From contig NZ_CP139558.1 of NCBI RefSeq assembly GCF_034262375.1, positions 6,944,001 through 7,008,000 on the forward strand: a stretch of 64,000 nt of DNA, read 5' to 3'. This DNA comes from Mucilaginibacter sabulilitoris. GTDB lineage: Bacteria > Bacteroidota > Bacteroidia > Sphingobacteriales > Sphingobacteriaceae. Shown here one piece after another: positions 8,276 to 16,909 of the stretch. The position numbers were made by a program, and so were the translations under genes. The notes under the pieces are model-generated. The model ran no database searches and had not been told where the DNA came from. It saw only the letters and a list, made by a program, of their open reading frames with translations. Position 1 is the first letter of the stretch, and each line of letters begins with the position of its first letter.

Positions 8276-9544
8276 TTAAACAATTGACTTGCTGTGTGTT
8301 GGTTTAGGTTTATATTTAACTAAAAAGTTTGAGCGGCGTATGTAATGGTTAAGCGGCTCTTCAATCAGTTTGAATAAGGTTACAGATATAATATTTAATA
8401 CGATAAACGCGTACAAGAGGTTCAGACTATCGTACTCAAAAGGTGAGTGCCAGTCTACCCCCCATTTGTCATAAAGTTCAAAAACATAATCATTTAACCA
8501 GTTAAAGCTGTTATGCATCAGGTTGTATATCCAACCCAAGTGAATGAGGTAAAAAATGTAAGAGCTTTTACCCAGCAGCTCAATAAAGGGCAATGTCAGG
8601 AATTTTTTAAACAAAGTGGTTTCGGTAAGTATGCCGTAAAAGAAAAGGGCCACCGCTATACATAAAAAGTAATTATTAACGATGATGCCTACCGGGCTCT
8701 CCACCCCCGCGGCCCAACCTTTGGGAATTGGCTGCAGCGCCATCACAAATACACAAACAAATATGAGCAGGAAACCGGTGTAGGTATAGTTAACCTTATT
8801 GGTACGTGTAAAGCCTTTTTTAAGTACATAGCGGGCCAACTGCATCCCCACAAAAAACTCAAAGCAACGCCCAAAAAACGTAAACAGCATTACAAGCGTA
8901 AAATTTCCAAAAAAGCCATGCCAGCTAACGTGACTAAAAATAAAGTAGAGCAAAATACCGGCAATCGTAATAACAACCGGCTGTATATAAAACTTACCAT
9001 AACGCTTGGCAATTAAAAATATAATGGGCGCCGAAAAGTAAAAACATTCCTCCACCGTTAGCGACCAGCCCTGAGCTATGCCAGTATCCCAAAACTGGTA
9101 AAAAAAGCCGCGCACAAACGTAACGTTCATGAGTAGTAGCGCAACCGGGTGTTCGTACCCTTTGGTTATGCTTTGATCTTTGGTGATGAAATAATATATA
9201 AAGGCAGCAACGGTAAGTAAAAAGTACATGGGATAAATGCGGGCCACCCTGTTTTTGAGGTACTGCATAAACCAATCTTTACTTAAACCATGAAAGTTAT
9301 TATAATACCTGAAGGTGATCAGGAAGCCCGAAAGCACAAAGAAAATACTCACGCCGATGTGGAATTCACCAAAAAAGCGTTGCACAATGTGAGGAAAACT
9401 TTCATCAAAAATATAGGCGAAATGCGAAATAAATACCAGGTAAGCGGCCATTGCCCGTACACCGGTTAAAGCAGGAATGTAGTTTTGTTGGGCTCGCTGT
9501 GACAAAGTAGCTATAAATTTAACTATTAAACCAATATTTTTCAA
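8276..9544 (-). CDS. Acyltransferase family 3 (OafA/YrhL-like), polytopic
   Basis: 422 residues with about ten membrane segments. The N-terminal block PALTGVRAMAAYLVFISHF carries the conserved R and H of acyltransferase-3 enzymes, which add acetyl or other acyl groups to cell-surface sugars. Conserved GVSIFFVLSGFLITFRY follows. The frame opens with TTG at 9544; the next ATG is inside the conserved first block, so TTG is the likely start. A -7 box (CAAAACTA on the plus strand, 9556-9563) lies 11 bases upstream. It is upstream of the esterase modules on the same strand, so surface acylation and deacylation functions are adjacent. Confidence 0.8.
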   Translation of the reverse strand: MKNIGLIVKFIATLSQRAQQNYIPALTGVRAMAAYLVFISHFAYIFDESFPHIVQRFFGEFHIGVSIFFVLSGFLITFRYYNNFHGLSKDWFMQYLKNRVARIYPMYFLLTVAAFIYYFITKDQSITKGYEHPVALLLMNVTFVRGFFYQFWDTGIAQGWSLTVEECFYFSAPIIFLIAKRYGKFYIQPVVITIAGILLYFIFSHVSWHGFFGNFTLVMLFTFFGRCFEFFVGMQLARYVLKKGFTRTNKVNYTYTGFLLIFVCVFVMALQPIPKGWAAGVESPVGIIVNNYFLCIAVALFFYGILTETTLFKKFLTLPFIELLGKSSYIFYLIHLGWIYNLMHNSFNWLNDYVFELYDKWGVDWHSPFEYDSLNLLYAFIVLNIISVTLFKLIEEPLNHYIRRSNFLVKYKPKPTHSKSIV

Positions 9545-9570
9545 CTATTGGTTTACAAAACTAATACCAA

Positions 9571-9656
9571 AACCTCTCCCCGGCCCTCTCCAAAGGAGAG
9601 GGAGTTAACAACCTGCATTTCAAAGTCCTCTCCTTTGGAGAGGATTAGGTGAGGCT
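9571..9656. repeat. Palindromic intergenic repeat (CTCTCC-AAAGGAGAG type)
   Basis: CCCTCTCCAAAGGAGAGGG forms a perfect hairpin at ~9583-9602, and a second one, CCTCTCCTTTGGAGAGG, lies at ~9627-9643. Outer ends read ACCTCTCCCC and GGATTAGGTGAGGC. The same motifs appear at 26434-26512 and inside the icmF coding region. The element overlaps the end of the neighbouring radical SAM gene, whose last residues and stop codon come from it. Confidence 0.8.
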
Positions 9657-10598
9657 TGATCCCTGCACTACGCCGCGGCTGAGTATCTTTTGATCAATGT
9701 AATATTGGATCTCTGATTTTTTGAGTCCCCAGTTGGGGGCAATCAGCAGTTCGCGGTCGCTCAGGCCGAAGAGGCGCTGGATCACGATATCGGGGCGCAC
9801 GCGTGGTAATAGTTCGCACAGAAAATCGGCATACTCATCAATGCTGAAAACCTTAAAAGGCTCACGCTTGTATTTTACGCCCATTACCGAACCTTCTACA
9901 ATGTGCAGGTGATGGAATTTTACGAATTTAATTTGCGGGAAACGGTTGATCTCATCGGCATACTTCAGCATCATATCGTGTGTTTCCCAGGGGAAACCGA
10001 ATATGGTATGCACACAAATATCAAGTTTGGAATTTTGTACCAGGTTAAGGGCTTTTACCAGCTCTTCATGACTACAGCCCCGGTTAATCTGGGCCAGGGT
10101 ATCGTTGTAGATCGACTCCATACCCATTTCCAGGTCTACATCAAAGCGGTCGGTATAGCTCTCGAGCAGGGCTACCTTCTCCATATCGATACAATCGGGG
10201 CGGGTACCTACGCTGAGGCCAACAATATCTTCGGTACCATAGCTCAGCGCCTCGTCGTACATCATTTTTAAATAATGCGCAGGGGCGTAGGTATTGGTAT
10301 TGGGCTGAAAGTAAATAATGAATTTATCGGCCTTGTTGCCTTTGCGGGCGCGCTCCATACCCTCTATTACCTGCTGGCGCACGGTTGGCGCGTTGCGGCT
10401 TACCGATGGGGTAAACGAATCGACATTGCAATAGGTGCAGCCGCCATAACCTTTGGAGCCATCGCGATTGGGGCAGGTAAAGCCGCCATCAACAATAACC
10501 TTAAACACCCGCTGCCCTTTATATTTTTCGCGCAGCCACGGGCCATAATTGTTATAGCCCTTTTCCCATACCGCTGTTGTTGATCCTGTTACCTGCAT
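9645..10598 (-). CDS. Radical SAM protein, YhcC/TIGR01212 family
   Basis: 317 residues from the ATG at 10598. The cluster-binding motif is CPNRDGSKGYGGCTYCN (near residue 42), which is the CX11CX2C-type spacing of the YhcC family rather than the classic CX3CX2C. Further family blocks are GLSVGTRPDCID and the ELGME-like DLEMGMESIYNDTLAQINRG. The reaction is not firmly established. A TTG at 10607 is in frame but lies inside the -7 promoter box, so it cannot be the start. The C-terminal SLT and stop codon derive from a palindromic repeat. Confidence 0.85.
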   Translation of the reverse strand: MQVTGSTTAVWEKGYNNYGPWLREKYKGQRVFKVIVDGGFTCPNRDGSKGYGGCTYCNVDSFTPSVSRNAPTVRQQVIEGMERARKGNKADKFIIYFQPNTNTYAPAHYLKMMYDEALSYGTEDIVGLSVGTRPDCIDMEKVALLESYTDRFDVDLEMGMESIYNDTLAQINRGCSHEELVKALNLVQNSKLDICVHTIFGFPWETHDMMLKYADEINRFPQIKFVKFHHLHIVEGSVMGVKYKREPFKVFSIDEYADFLCELLPRVRPDIVIQRLFGLSDRELLIAPNWGLKKSEIQYYIDQKILSRGVVQGSSLT

Positions 10599-10604
10599 TT
10601 GCCG

Positions 10605-10634
10605 CAAAGATACGGAATTGAATTGATGTGCAAA
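10605..10634 (-). promoter_or_regulatory. Promoter of the radical SAM gene (-33 TTTG, 18 bp, TATCTTTG)
   Basis: On the minus strand TTTG (10634-10631) is followed after 18 bases by TATCTTTG (10612-10605), then CGGCAA and the ATG at 10598. This is a near-consensus Bacteroidota primary sigma factor promoter. The start codon lies 6 bases after the box, so the transcript should have almost no leader. Confidence 0.7.
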
Positions 10635-10680
10635 CGCGCGGAGTTGTATCCGTGAAAGCCATGTCTCACTTTACGTTTTT

Positions 10681-11025
10681 TTAATTATCCTCCTCGGCGG
10701 GTGATTGATTGGGGTCTTTGGGTGAAATTTCTATGCTGGCTCCTGATGTACCGCTAATATTGGTATTATCGCCCTTAACGTTCAGCTGCGGCATCGATTT
10801 TTTAGAGGTTATTCCCGGACTTAATAAATTAAAACAATAGCCCACCAGTGTACCTATAAAGAATATCAATACCTGCCTCGCGGTTTCCACATTATTAGGC
10901 GGAATAGTAACAAAGGTTATTAAAAAACAATAAACGATTACCGCACCTATTACACAAGCGCACAAAGTAAATAGTTTATCCCAATGATTATTATCGTCCT
11001 GAATATCTTTTCGTGAAAAAGGCAT
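10681..11025 (-). CDS. Small two-helix membrane protein, unknown
   Basis: 114 residues with two hydrophobic segments (FTLCACVIGAVIVYCFLITF at ~20-39 and QVLIFFIGTLVGYCFNLL at ~51-68) and a polar C-terminal tail ending in SPKDPNQSPAEEDN. No family is recognised. The tail (GDNTNISGTSGASIEISPKD) could face the cytoplasm or periplasm. It stands alone between the radical SAM gene and the NHL lipoprotein, both on the same strand. Confidence 0.55.
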   Translation of the reverse strand: MPFSRKDIQDDNNHWDKLFTLCACVIGAVIVYCFLITFVTIPPNNVETARQVLIFFIGTLVGYCFNLLSPGITSKKSMPQLNVKGDNTNISGTSGASIEISPKDPNQSPAEEDN

Positions 11026-11200
11026 AGTAATAAGTTTATAGTATATAATTAGTAACCAGTACTTAATGCAATTTAATTTTAATTAATTTCAGTTGCAATA
11101 AGGTAAACAAATTGCAAAATGAGTTTACAATTTGTTTACATAAGCTGTAAAGTGCCGGCCGCTTAAATCACGAAAATCAAAAGCAGGCTATTTAAATAAC

Positions 11201-12268
11201 TTATTTGAGCTGCATTTTTCTGATGGTGCTGGTGTTAAGATCACTAAAGTAAAGCGTATTTTCATCCTTAGAAAGTGCCAGCCGTTCCGCAAAAATATCG
11301 GCGGTGGAGCCAGTACCGTCCCGCCCATCATGATAGACAAGACTCGGGCCAGCCAGAAACTTATGCACCCCATCGGCAATACATTTAATTTGCCCGCTTT
11401 CGGCCAGGTACAGGGTACGGCTATCTCTTGACGAAACTATATTATAGATCTCGTTAAAAACCATGTCCCTATAAATACGGCTAAAAACGCCCGATGAGCT
11501 TAGTTTATATAGCCTTGTATGGTTTATAACAACATACTTTACACCATTATAACCAGGGTAAAAATCAAGAATGTCAAAATCGTGTCTGTCGGCCTCATCA
11601 ATGGCGTTTACATCTAAAGTAAGCGGCGAAGTACCTAACAACCCGGTAACATCATTAATATAAAACTTCTTTAGGTAAGCCTTAAGATCAAGTCTGTTAT
11701 TTACCACTTTCGTATCAACTTCTGCCGTCCAGAAAAAATTACCAGAGGGGTCCCGTTCTATATCCGTTTGGACTGAATTGGCTGGATGACCGGGTCTTAA
11801 AACCGTACCATCGGGTTTTACAATCCAAACATCATTGGCAATAATATTCAGTGTGCCGTCTTTAGCTACCCTTATTGTAAATGGGCCATCAATAGGAGTG
11901 CCATCAGGTGCATTGGGAATATTTACGGTGGTTACCGAATTATCAGATAATAATATTTTTCGTACTTTATCATTGTTAGTATCGGCAACATACAAATAAC
12001 CATCTTCAGATAAATCAATACCGATTGGCCAGTTAAACAGGGCTTGTTTACCCGGACCGTCGGCATACCCAAGATGAAATGGCTGGCCCGCTATGGTTGT
12101 TATTTTGAGGCTGTTCGGGCTGGCGGCCGACGCCAGGGACGGGGCCGATCCAGAAGCGATTTGATCGGTTTCTGTAACTGTTGGCGTTACCTCATTTTCA
12201 TTTTTTTTACAAGAAGTAATAATTACCATACTGCTGATGAGCAATATAGTCCAGGTAAATTTTTTCAT
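11201..12268 (-). CDS. NHL-repeat lipoprotein
   Basis: 355 residues. The N-terminus MKKFTWTILLISSMVIITSCKKNEN is a lipoprotein signal with the lipobox cysteine at ~20. The rest shows beta-propeller NHL-type repeats: ALFNWPIGIDLSEDGYLYVADTNNDKVRKI at ~80-110, and a last blade, LALSKDENTLYFSDLNTSTIRKM, near the C-terminus. Such proteins are often surface lipoproteins with unknown ligands. The 'TIAGQP...YADGPG' start is common to Bacteroidota NHL lipoproteins, often next to SusD-like genes, but none is present here. Confidence 0.75.
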   Translation of the reverse strand: MKKFTWTILLISSMVIITSCKKNENEVTPTVTETDQIASGSAPSLASAASPNSLKITTIAGQPFHLGYADGPGKQALFNWPIGIDLSEDGYLYVADTNNDKVRKILLSDNSVTTVNIPNAPDGTPIDGPFTIRVAKDGTLNIIANDVWIVKPDGTVLRPGHPANSVQTDIERDPSGNFFWTAEVDTKVVNNRLDLKAYLKKFYINDVTGLLGTSPLTLDVNAIDEADRHDFDILDFYPGYNGVKYVVINHTRLYKLSSSGVFSRIYRDMVFNEIYNIVSSRDSRTLYLAESGQIKCIADGVHKFLAGPSLVYHDGRDGTGSTADIFAERLALSKDENTLYFSDLNTSTIRKMQLK

Positions 12269-12445
12269 GATAATTTATGTTTGGTTTATTTAACTATTAC
12301 TAAATTTAGCCTTATGCCAATTAAGAATATTATACCGTATTAATATGTTACCATATTGTATAATATTAACATAACCTACTTCTATTGAGGATATTGCCCC
12401 CTATAATTGTCGCGGTTGCCCCTGTCATTAAAGCCATTTTTACTG

Positions 12446-12453
12446 TAGGTTTG
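12446..12453 (+). promoter_or_regulatory. -7 box TAGGTTTG upstream of the SDR gene
   Basis: TAGGTTTG fits TAnnTTTG and lies 36 bases before the ATG at 12490. A TTG at 12416 is too far (27 bases) for a normal -33 element, so only the -7 box is supported. Confidence 0.35.
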
Positions 12454-12489
12454 TTTATATAACAACAGCTTTATTAAATAACTAAAATT

Positions 12490-13311
12490 ATGATACTCAA
12501 TAATAAAAATGCGATCATATACGGCGCAGGTGGTTCATTGGGTGGCGCTGTGGCCAAAGCCCTCGCCGCTTCGGGTGCCAGGGTATTTTTAACCGGGCGC
12601 AATATCGCCCCGGTACAACAAGTGGCCGACGAGATACTGGCCGCCGGGGGGAGCGCGGAAACAGCCGTTGTAGACGCACTGAACGAAGCAGCGATAAAAC
12701 AGCATCTCAACAGCGTAGTGGTGCAGACCGGTACGGTTGATATCATATTCAATGCCATTGGGGTTGATGTGATACAGAATATTCCACTGGTTGACTTGCC
12801 TGTGGATGATTTTGTGCGCCCGGTAACCGTTACCCTGCAAACCCAGTTTTTAACCGCAGCAGCAGCCGGTAAGGTAATGATGAAGCAGGGATCGGGTGTC
12901 ATCTTATCGCTCACGGCAACGCCCGGCGGCATAGGCTATCCGTATACAGGCGGCTTCGCGGCAGCCTGTTGCGCGCTCGAGTGTTTTTCGTGCAACCTTG
13001 CCTCGGAGCTGGGCGTGTATGGTGTGCGGGTGGTGAACATGCGCTCAGGAGGTTCGCCCGATTCACGGGTATTTAAAACGGCTATCGATACCCAGCCCGA
13101 AGTAATGGCGCCCATCATGCAGAAAATGAAAAACGACACGATGCTCAAAAGCATGCCCCTCATGGCCGATATAGCCAACCTGGCCGTATTCCTGGTATCG
13201 GACATGGCCGCCAAAATAACCGGCGTTACTATTGATATTACCTGCGGCACCACCGCCGCGCTGAATTATCGCGCGGTGGCTAATGCGGAGGATTCAAGGC
13301 ATACGATATAG
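12490..13311 (+). CDS. SDR-family protein with altered active site
   Basis: 273 residues with a Rossmann fold: GAGGSLGGAVAKALAASGARVFLTGRN is the NAD(P) glycine-rich loop, and DIIFNAIGVD matches the NNAG-like strand. The catalytic Ser position is kept (ILSLTA), but where classical short-chain dehydrogenases have YxxxK this protein reads GGFAAACCALE: the Tyr aligns with Phe and the Lys with Cys. It may be inactive as a dehydrogenase or use other residues. It is followed after 27 bases by a hydrolase gene and then an NTF2-like gene, a likely small operon. Confidence 0.75.
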   Translation: MILNNKNAIIYGAGGSLGGAVAKALAASGARVFLTGRNIAPVQQVADEILAAGGSAETAVVDALNEAAIKQHLNSVVVQTGTVDIIFNAIGVDVIQNIPLVDLPVDDFVRPVTVTLQTQFLTAAAAGKVMMKQGSGVILSLTATPGGIGYPYTGGFAAACCALECFSCNLASELGVYGVRVVNMRSGGSPDSRVFKTAIDTQPEVMAPIMQKMKNDTMLKSMPLMADIANLAVFLVSDMAAKITGVTIDITCGTTAALNYRAVANAEDSRHTI

Positions 13312-13338
13312 TGAAATATTGGAGATTAATAACCTAAT

Positions 13339-13908
13339 ATGAGAAACAAGAGAAAGATTTTTTTTGCGCATAGTGCGGGTGAGCAAGACGGGAAAGGAAA
13401 AGGCAGTTTTGACCTGGTTGCTCATTTACGCGCCGCTTTAGGCGAAGATTATGAAGTACTTTTCCCTGTGGTAAATGAGCCGGACAGCCCCGCCTACCAC
13501 CATTGGAAAACCATGCTCGACCATGAATTTAGTAAAACCCACGAGCCGGTTATTTTGGTGGGCCATTCCCTGGGTGGTTCGGTGCTGCTTAAATATCTGT
13601 CGGAAGAGCAAACCAACCTGCATATTGAAGGGATGTTCCTCGTGGCCACGCCCCAATGGAACAAAGATGGTTGGGATATGAGCGAATGGGCCGTTAAAAA
13701 AGATTTTACAAAACGTTTACCCCCGGTACGGGAGTATTACTTTTATCATTGCCTTGAGGATCCCATTGTTTCCATTGAACATTTGTTGTTTTACCGCAAG
13801 GTTTTTAAAAATGCAATTTTCAGGGAGCTGCCTTGCAAGGACCATGGCTTCTCAAACGGGTTGAAGGAATTAGCCGACGATATCCGCCTGACCACCGGCG
13901 ATAATTAA
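13339..13908 (+). CDS. Alpha/beta hydrolase, RBBP9/YdeN-like
   Basis: 189 residues. VGHSLGGSVLLKYL carries the nucleophile Ser (near residue 75) in a GXSXG elbow. The second half has EDPIVSIEH (acid residue region) and KDHGFSNG with the likely catalytic His. Size and layout fit the compact RBBP9/YdeN serine hydrolases. No signal peptide, so cytoplasmic. It lies between the SDR-like gene and an NTF2-like gene on the same strand. Substrate unknown. Confidence 0.75.
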   Translation: MRNKRKIFFAHSAGEQDGKGKGSFDLVAHLRAALGEDYEVLFPVVNEPDSPAYHHWKTMLDHEFSKTHEPVILVGHSLGGSVLLKYLSEEQTNLHIEGMFLVATPQWNKDGWDMSEWAVKKDFTKRLPPVREYYFYHCLEDPIVSIEHLLFYRKVFKNAIFRELPCKDHGFSNGLKELADDIRLTTGDN

Positions 13909-14004
13909 TCAAATAAAAGCGGTAAAAACATAAGCCATACAAGTGTTGCCTGCAAACCATTAATTTTATTGTATGTTACTGTGTTACAACTAACTGCAAT
14001 AGAC

Positions 14005-14388
14005 ATGGAAGAAGAACAAATACGCGAAGCCCTGAATGCACACTGGCGCGCTTCCGCTGCGGGCGATGTAAATGCCGAACATGATATTTACCATGACGAT
14101 GCCATCTGTGATTATCCCCAATCGGGCGAGCGAATCCTGGGGCGGGCCAATCTGCAGGCCCTGCGCAGCCATCACCCCGGTAAACCGGCAGGTTTTAACG
14201 TGAGACGGATTGTAGGCAATGGCAATCTCTGGATCACCGAATACACCATCACCTATCAGGGGAAACCAGCCTACACGGTAAGTATTATGGAATTTCACGA
14301 TGGCAAAGTAGTGCTTGAAACACAGTATTTTGCCGATCCCTTTGAGGCGCCCGCCTGGCGAAGCCAGTGGGTTACGCAGATCACATAA
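14005..14388 (+). CDS. NTF2-like (SnoaL-type) protein
   Basis: 127 residues from the ATG at 14005: a helix EEEQIREALNAHWRASAAGDVNAEHDIYHDDAICDYPQSGERILGRANLQALR followed by curved strands ending in TQYFADPFEAPAWRSQWV. This is the cone-shaped NTF2/SnoaL fold common in small enzymes and binding proteins. A TTG at 13969 is in frame but adds non-conserved residues. It is the third gene of the run with the SDR-like and hydrolase genes, with a 96-base gap. Confidence 0.7.
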   Translation: MEEEQIREALNAHWRASAAGDVNAEHDIYHDDAICDYPQSGERILGRANLQALRSHHPGKPAGFNVRRIVGNGNLWITEYTITYQGKPAYTVSIMEFHDGKVVLETQYFADPFEAPAWRSQWVTQIT

Positions 14389-14430
14389 CGCTTACCCCAG
14401 CGGGGAGCAGCAGACCGATTACTTTTCCCG

Positions 14431-15360
14431 TTATTCTTTCTCCTCCGGTCCGCAGAGTAAATCCATTAACAGGTTTACCGGTACCGCATTTTCATCGCCA
14501 TTAACGGTGGTAACGCTGTTGCCAAAAATATCATTAACAGTTTTTATAGATACCTGCTGTCCATCTTGATCAGTTATAACTTGCTCCTTAGTTCCAAAAA
14601 TATCAGTTGATGTTTTTATAGTCCTGGTGGTTTGCCGGTGGCTGTTAGAAATTGTTATGGTCTCAACGTGAAATATGTCCCTGGATTTCGTGATATAACC
14701 GATGGGTTCCCAATTGGCGCCGGTCACTTCTTTGGTTTCGACACCAAATACATCTGTCGACGTTTTTATGCTCAAAATTCTATGTCTGTTCCCGTCCTCA
14801 ACCTCCACAATTTTGTTCCCGAAAACATCGGTCGACCTTTTGATGTATTGTATAAGCCTGCCATCAGGTCCGGTTATGCTTTTTATTTTATTTCCAAAAA
14901 CATCGGTTTCATTTTTTATAGTAACTGCAGGTCGGCCGCTTTGGTCAGAAACCTCCACAATCCTGTTCCCGAAAATATCGGTTGACCTTTTGACAGACTG
15001 TACCGGCTGGCCGTTCGGTCCAGTGATAGTTTTTATCTTACTCCCAAAAATGTCGATCTCATTTTTTATAGTAGTGGTTGGCCGGCCATTTTCGTCAGTA
15101 ACCTCCATGATCTTGTTGCCGAAAATATCGGTTGATCTTTTTATGGATTGTATCCGTTCGCCATTTGGCCCAGTGATGGTTTTTATTTTGCTGCCAAACA
15201 CATCAGTAGATGTTGTGATTACGCCAACAGTAGCCCCGCCGGCATTTTTGTAAGTTTCAATGGTATCTCCAAAAACGTTTACCGTTTTTGATACGCTGTA
15301 TGTTTGAGCGCCGGCAGCTACGGCACCTGTTAAAAAAGCCAGCAGAAAAAATAGTTTCAT
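14431..15360 (-). CDS. Secreted protein of eleven 25-residue tandem repeats
   Basis: 309 residues: signal peptide MKLFFLLAFLTGAVAAGAQ, then about eleven units of 25 residues (75 bp) with the pattern S/ETDIFGNKI, a short strand, a GPNGRP or DENGRP turn, and a TIK/SIK end. Units alternate between a 'TITGPNG' and a 'VxDxNG' type, so a 50-residue super-repeat is visible. The last two or three units are diverged. The pattern suggests a beta-structured elongated or propeller-like fold. No family is recognised; YD-type repeats are only superficially similar. It converges with the NTF2-like gene. Confidence 0.7.
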   Translation of the reverse strand: MKLFFLLAFLTGAVAAGAQTYSVSKTVNVFGDTIETYKNAGGATVGVITTSTDVFGSKIKTITGPNGERIQSIKRSTDIFGNKIMEVTDENGRPTTTIKNEIDIFGSKIKTITGPNGQPVQSVKRSTDIFGNRIVEVSDQSGRPAVTIKNETDVFGNKIKSITGPDGRLIQYIKRSTDVFGNKIVEVEDGNRHRILSIKTSTDVFGVETKEVTGANWEPIGYITKSRDIFHVETITISNSHRQTTRTIKTSTDIFGTKEQVITDQDGQQVSIKTVNDIFGNSVTTVNGDENAVPVNLLMDLLCGPEEKE

Positions 15361-15656
15361 ATGGATAAGTGTAAGGCTAATGATATTTATATTATGATGT
15401 AAATATCACCACAAGGTTTAGTGGTTGGGTGTTATTTATTTGCTTGTCGGTTGTGACCTAAGGAAGACTCGAACTCTCAACGGCCAACCTCGCCCCAAGA
15501 CAGCTTCTTATAATTCCATAGCTTCATACAAAGCAACTACATCATACACAATATCGCAAGCAGTCGAACGATTTTAATATATTGTAGCGTTTGGTATCAT
15601 AGTTGCGTTATATTATTTATACGCTTGCATTTATAAACCTATAAACAAAAATCACT
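15361..15656. other. Intergenic region with a possible tRNA 3'-end fragment
   Basis: No gene is seen. Bases 15452-15485, read on the minus strand, resemble a tRNA T-arm and acceptor stretch (GAGAGTTCGAGTCTTCC then TTAGGTCA). There is no matching 5' half, so it is not a functional tRNA. It could be an attachment-site remnant, or chance. Confidence 0.25.
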
Positions 15657-16049
15657 ATGAAGTTATTTAACGACTGTATAGCCGTTATAGCCTGCCTGGT
15701 CATAACGGGTTGCCATAAAGATAAAAATAACGACACCATGAAACAATTAACCATTGCCGATGTCGGCAGCACAGCCTCCGTTACCATGGGCGAAACCATC
15801 TCTTTAACCTTGGGCAACCCCGGCGATGGTGGTTACCATTTTAACGACCCTGAGTACAAAACTTCGGTATTAACATTGGTGAGCCATACGCACCAAAATG
15901 GATCGGATAAAACCGGCGATTTTGGTAACGATACCTGGAACTTTACCGCCAAAGCAAGCGGCACCACAACCCTCGAAGTTACCGCCAGCCGAAGCACACA
16001 GAATGCTCAGAGAGTATCAGTGTTTGCTAATGAGATTACGGTAAAATAA
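15657..16049 (+). CDS. Chagasin-like (I42) protease-inhibitor lipoprotein
   Basis: 130 residues. The start ...IACLVITGCHKDKN is a lipoprotein signal with Cys near residue 19. The mature part has the three loops of the chagasin/inhibitor I42 family: LGNPGDGGYHF (cf. NPTTGY), a central GSDKTGDFGNDTWNFTAKASG (cf. GxxGxxxWxF), and a C-terminal STQNAQRVSVFANEITV. Family members block papain-like cysteine peptidases. The first loop is GDGGY rather than TTGY. It would sit in the periplasm or outer membrane. It is a single gene with no visible partner peptidase nearby. Confidence 0.6.
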   Translation: MKLFNDCIAVIACLVITGCHKDKNNDTMKQLTIADVGSTASVTMGETISLTLGNPGDGGYHFNDPEYKTSVLTLVSHTHQNGSDKTGDFGNDTWNFTAKASGTTTLEVTASRSTQNAQRVSVFANEITVK

Positions 16050-16102
16050 AAAGCTTTTTTAATGGGATTGTGTACTTACAGGAGCAGGAAAACACTCAAA
16101 AA

Positions 16103-16909
16103 TTAATCTAAGTTTTTTACAACTTCTTCCGATATTCTTGCTTCCAGCTTTTGCTTATAAATTACACCAACGGTATGTTTCCCTTTATCCAATACCGGCA
16201 GAAAATAATTAAGTTTAATTGGGTAGTCGTCAGGTATATCACGATAGCTTCTTAACAATTTACGATATGCGTCGATAATGGTATCATTTTCGGAAACATA
16301 ATCAGCAATGGCACTTGGGAATGCTTTGTTTATTTCTTCATCATTATTTAAGGTGTCGGTTAACAGCTTAATCTTATCGCTCTTATTTCCATTATCATCC
16401 TTAAAAACTGAAAGAGGTATGATATAATTAAATTTTCCATTGTTAACTATTTCTATAAATTTCAAATTCCTTAGCCGGTTTAAATATTCGGTAATAGTAT
16501 ATTCGAAATATTTCTCAGGATCATTTTCTAACAGATAGCTAAATTGCAATAATGTATATTTATCATTTTTGGGATTATTTGCATCTACATCTGCAAGAAT
16601 GCCCTTTTTAATAGACCTTATAGTTTCTATTTCGGGCACTTTTTCTATTAAACCCGACAAGGGTAACTCTTTCTTTAAATTGGCCTCCAGCTCCACACCT
16701 AAACCTTTGAAAGTTTTGATATAGCCGCCCAAAAAAAGTGACAATAACAAAGGCACTCCTGCAACAATAAGCCACTTCACATCCAAATCTAAAAAGGGAT
16801 AATGCTTCCATCTAAAATATAAGAACAACGCAATTAAGGCGGCAGATAAAATTGCCCCCGAAAGCAAAGCGGTATGTTTCCTCAAAAAATCCAAAAACAT
16901 AGTATTCAT
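16103..16909 (-). CDS. Membrane-anchored protein with cytoplasmic domain, unknown
   Basis: 268 residues with two N-terminal membrane helices (LSGAILSAALIALFLYF and WLIVAGVPLLLSLFLGGYI) joined by a short loop, then a soluble Lys/Asp/Glu-rich domain. Residues ~195-260 (IADYVSENDTIIDAYRKLL ... FLPVLDKGKHTVGVIYKQ) look like a CBS-type motif, but this is a weak reading. The gene is more AT-rich than its neighbours. It converges with the chagasin-like gene; the 278 bases upstream hold nothing recognisable. Confidence 0.5.
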   Translation of the reverse strand: MNTMFLDFLRKHTALLSGAILSAALIALFLYFRWKHYPFLDLDVKWLIVAGVPLLLSLFLGGYIKTFKGLGVELEANLKKELPLSGLIEKVPEIETIRSIKKGILADVDANNPKNDKYTLLQFSYLLENDPEKYFEYTITEYLNRLRNLKFIEIVNNGKFNYIIPLSVFKDDNGNKSDKIKLLTDTLNNDEEINKAFPSAIADYVSENDTIIDAYRKLLRSYRDIPDDYPIKLNYFLPVLDKGKHTVGVIYKQKLEARISEEVVKNLD

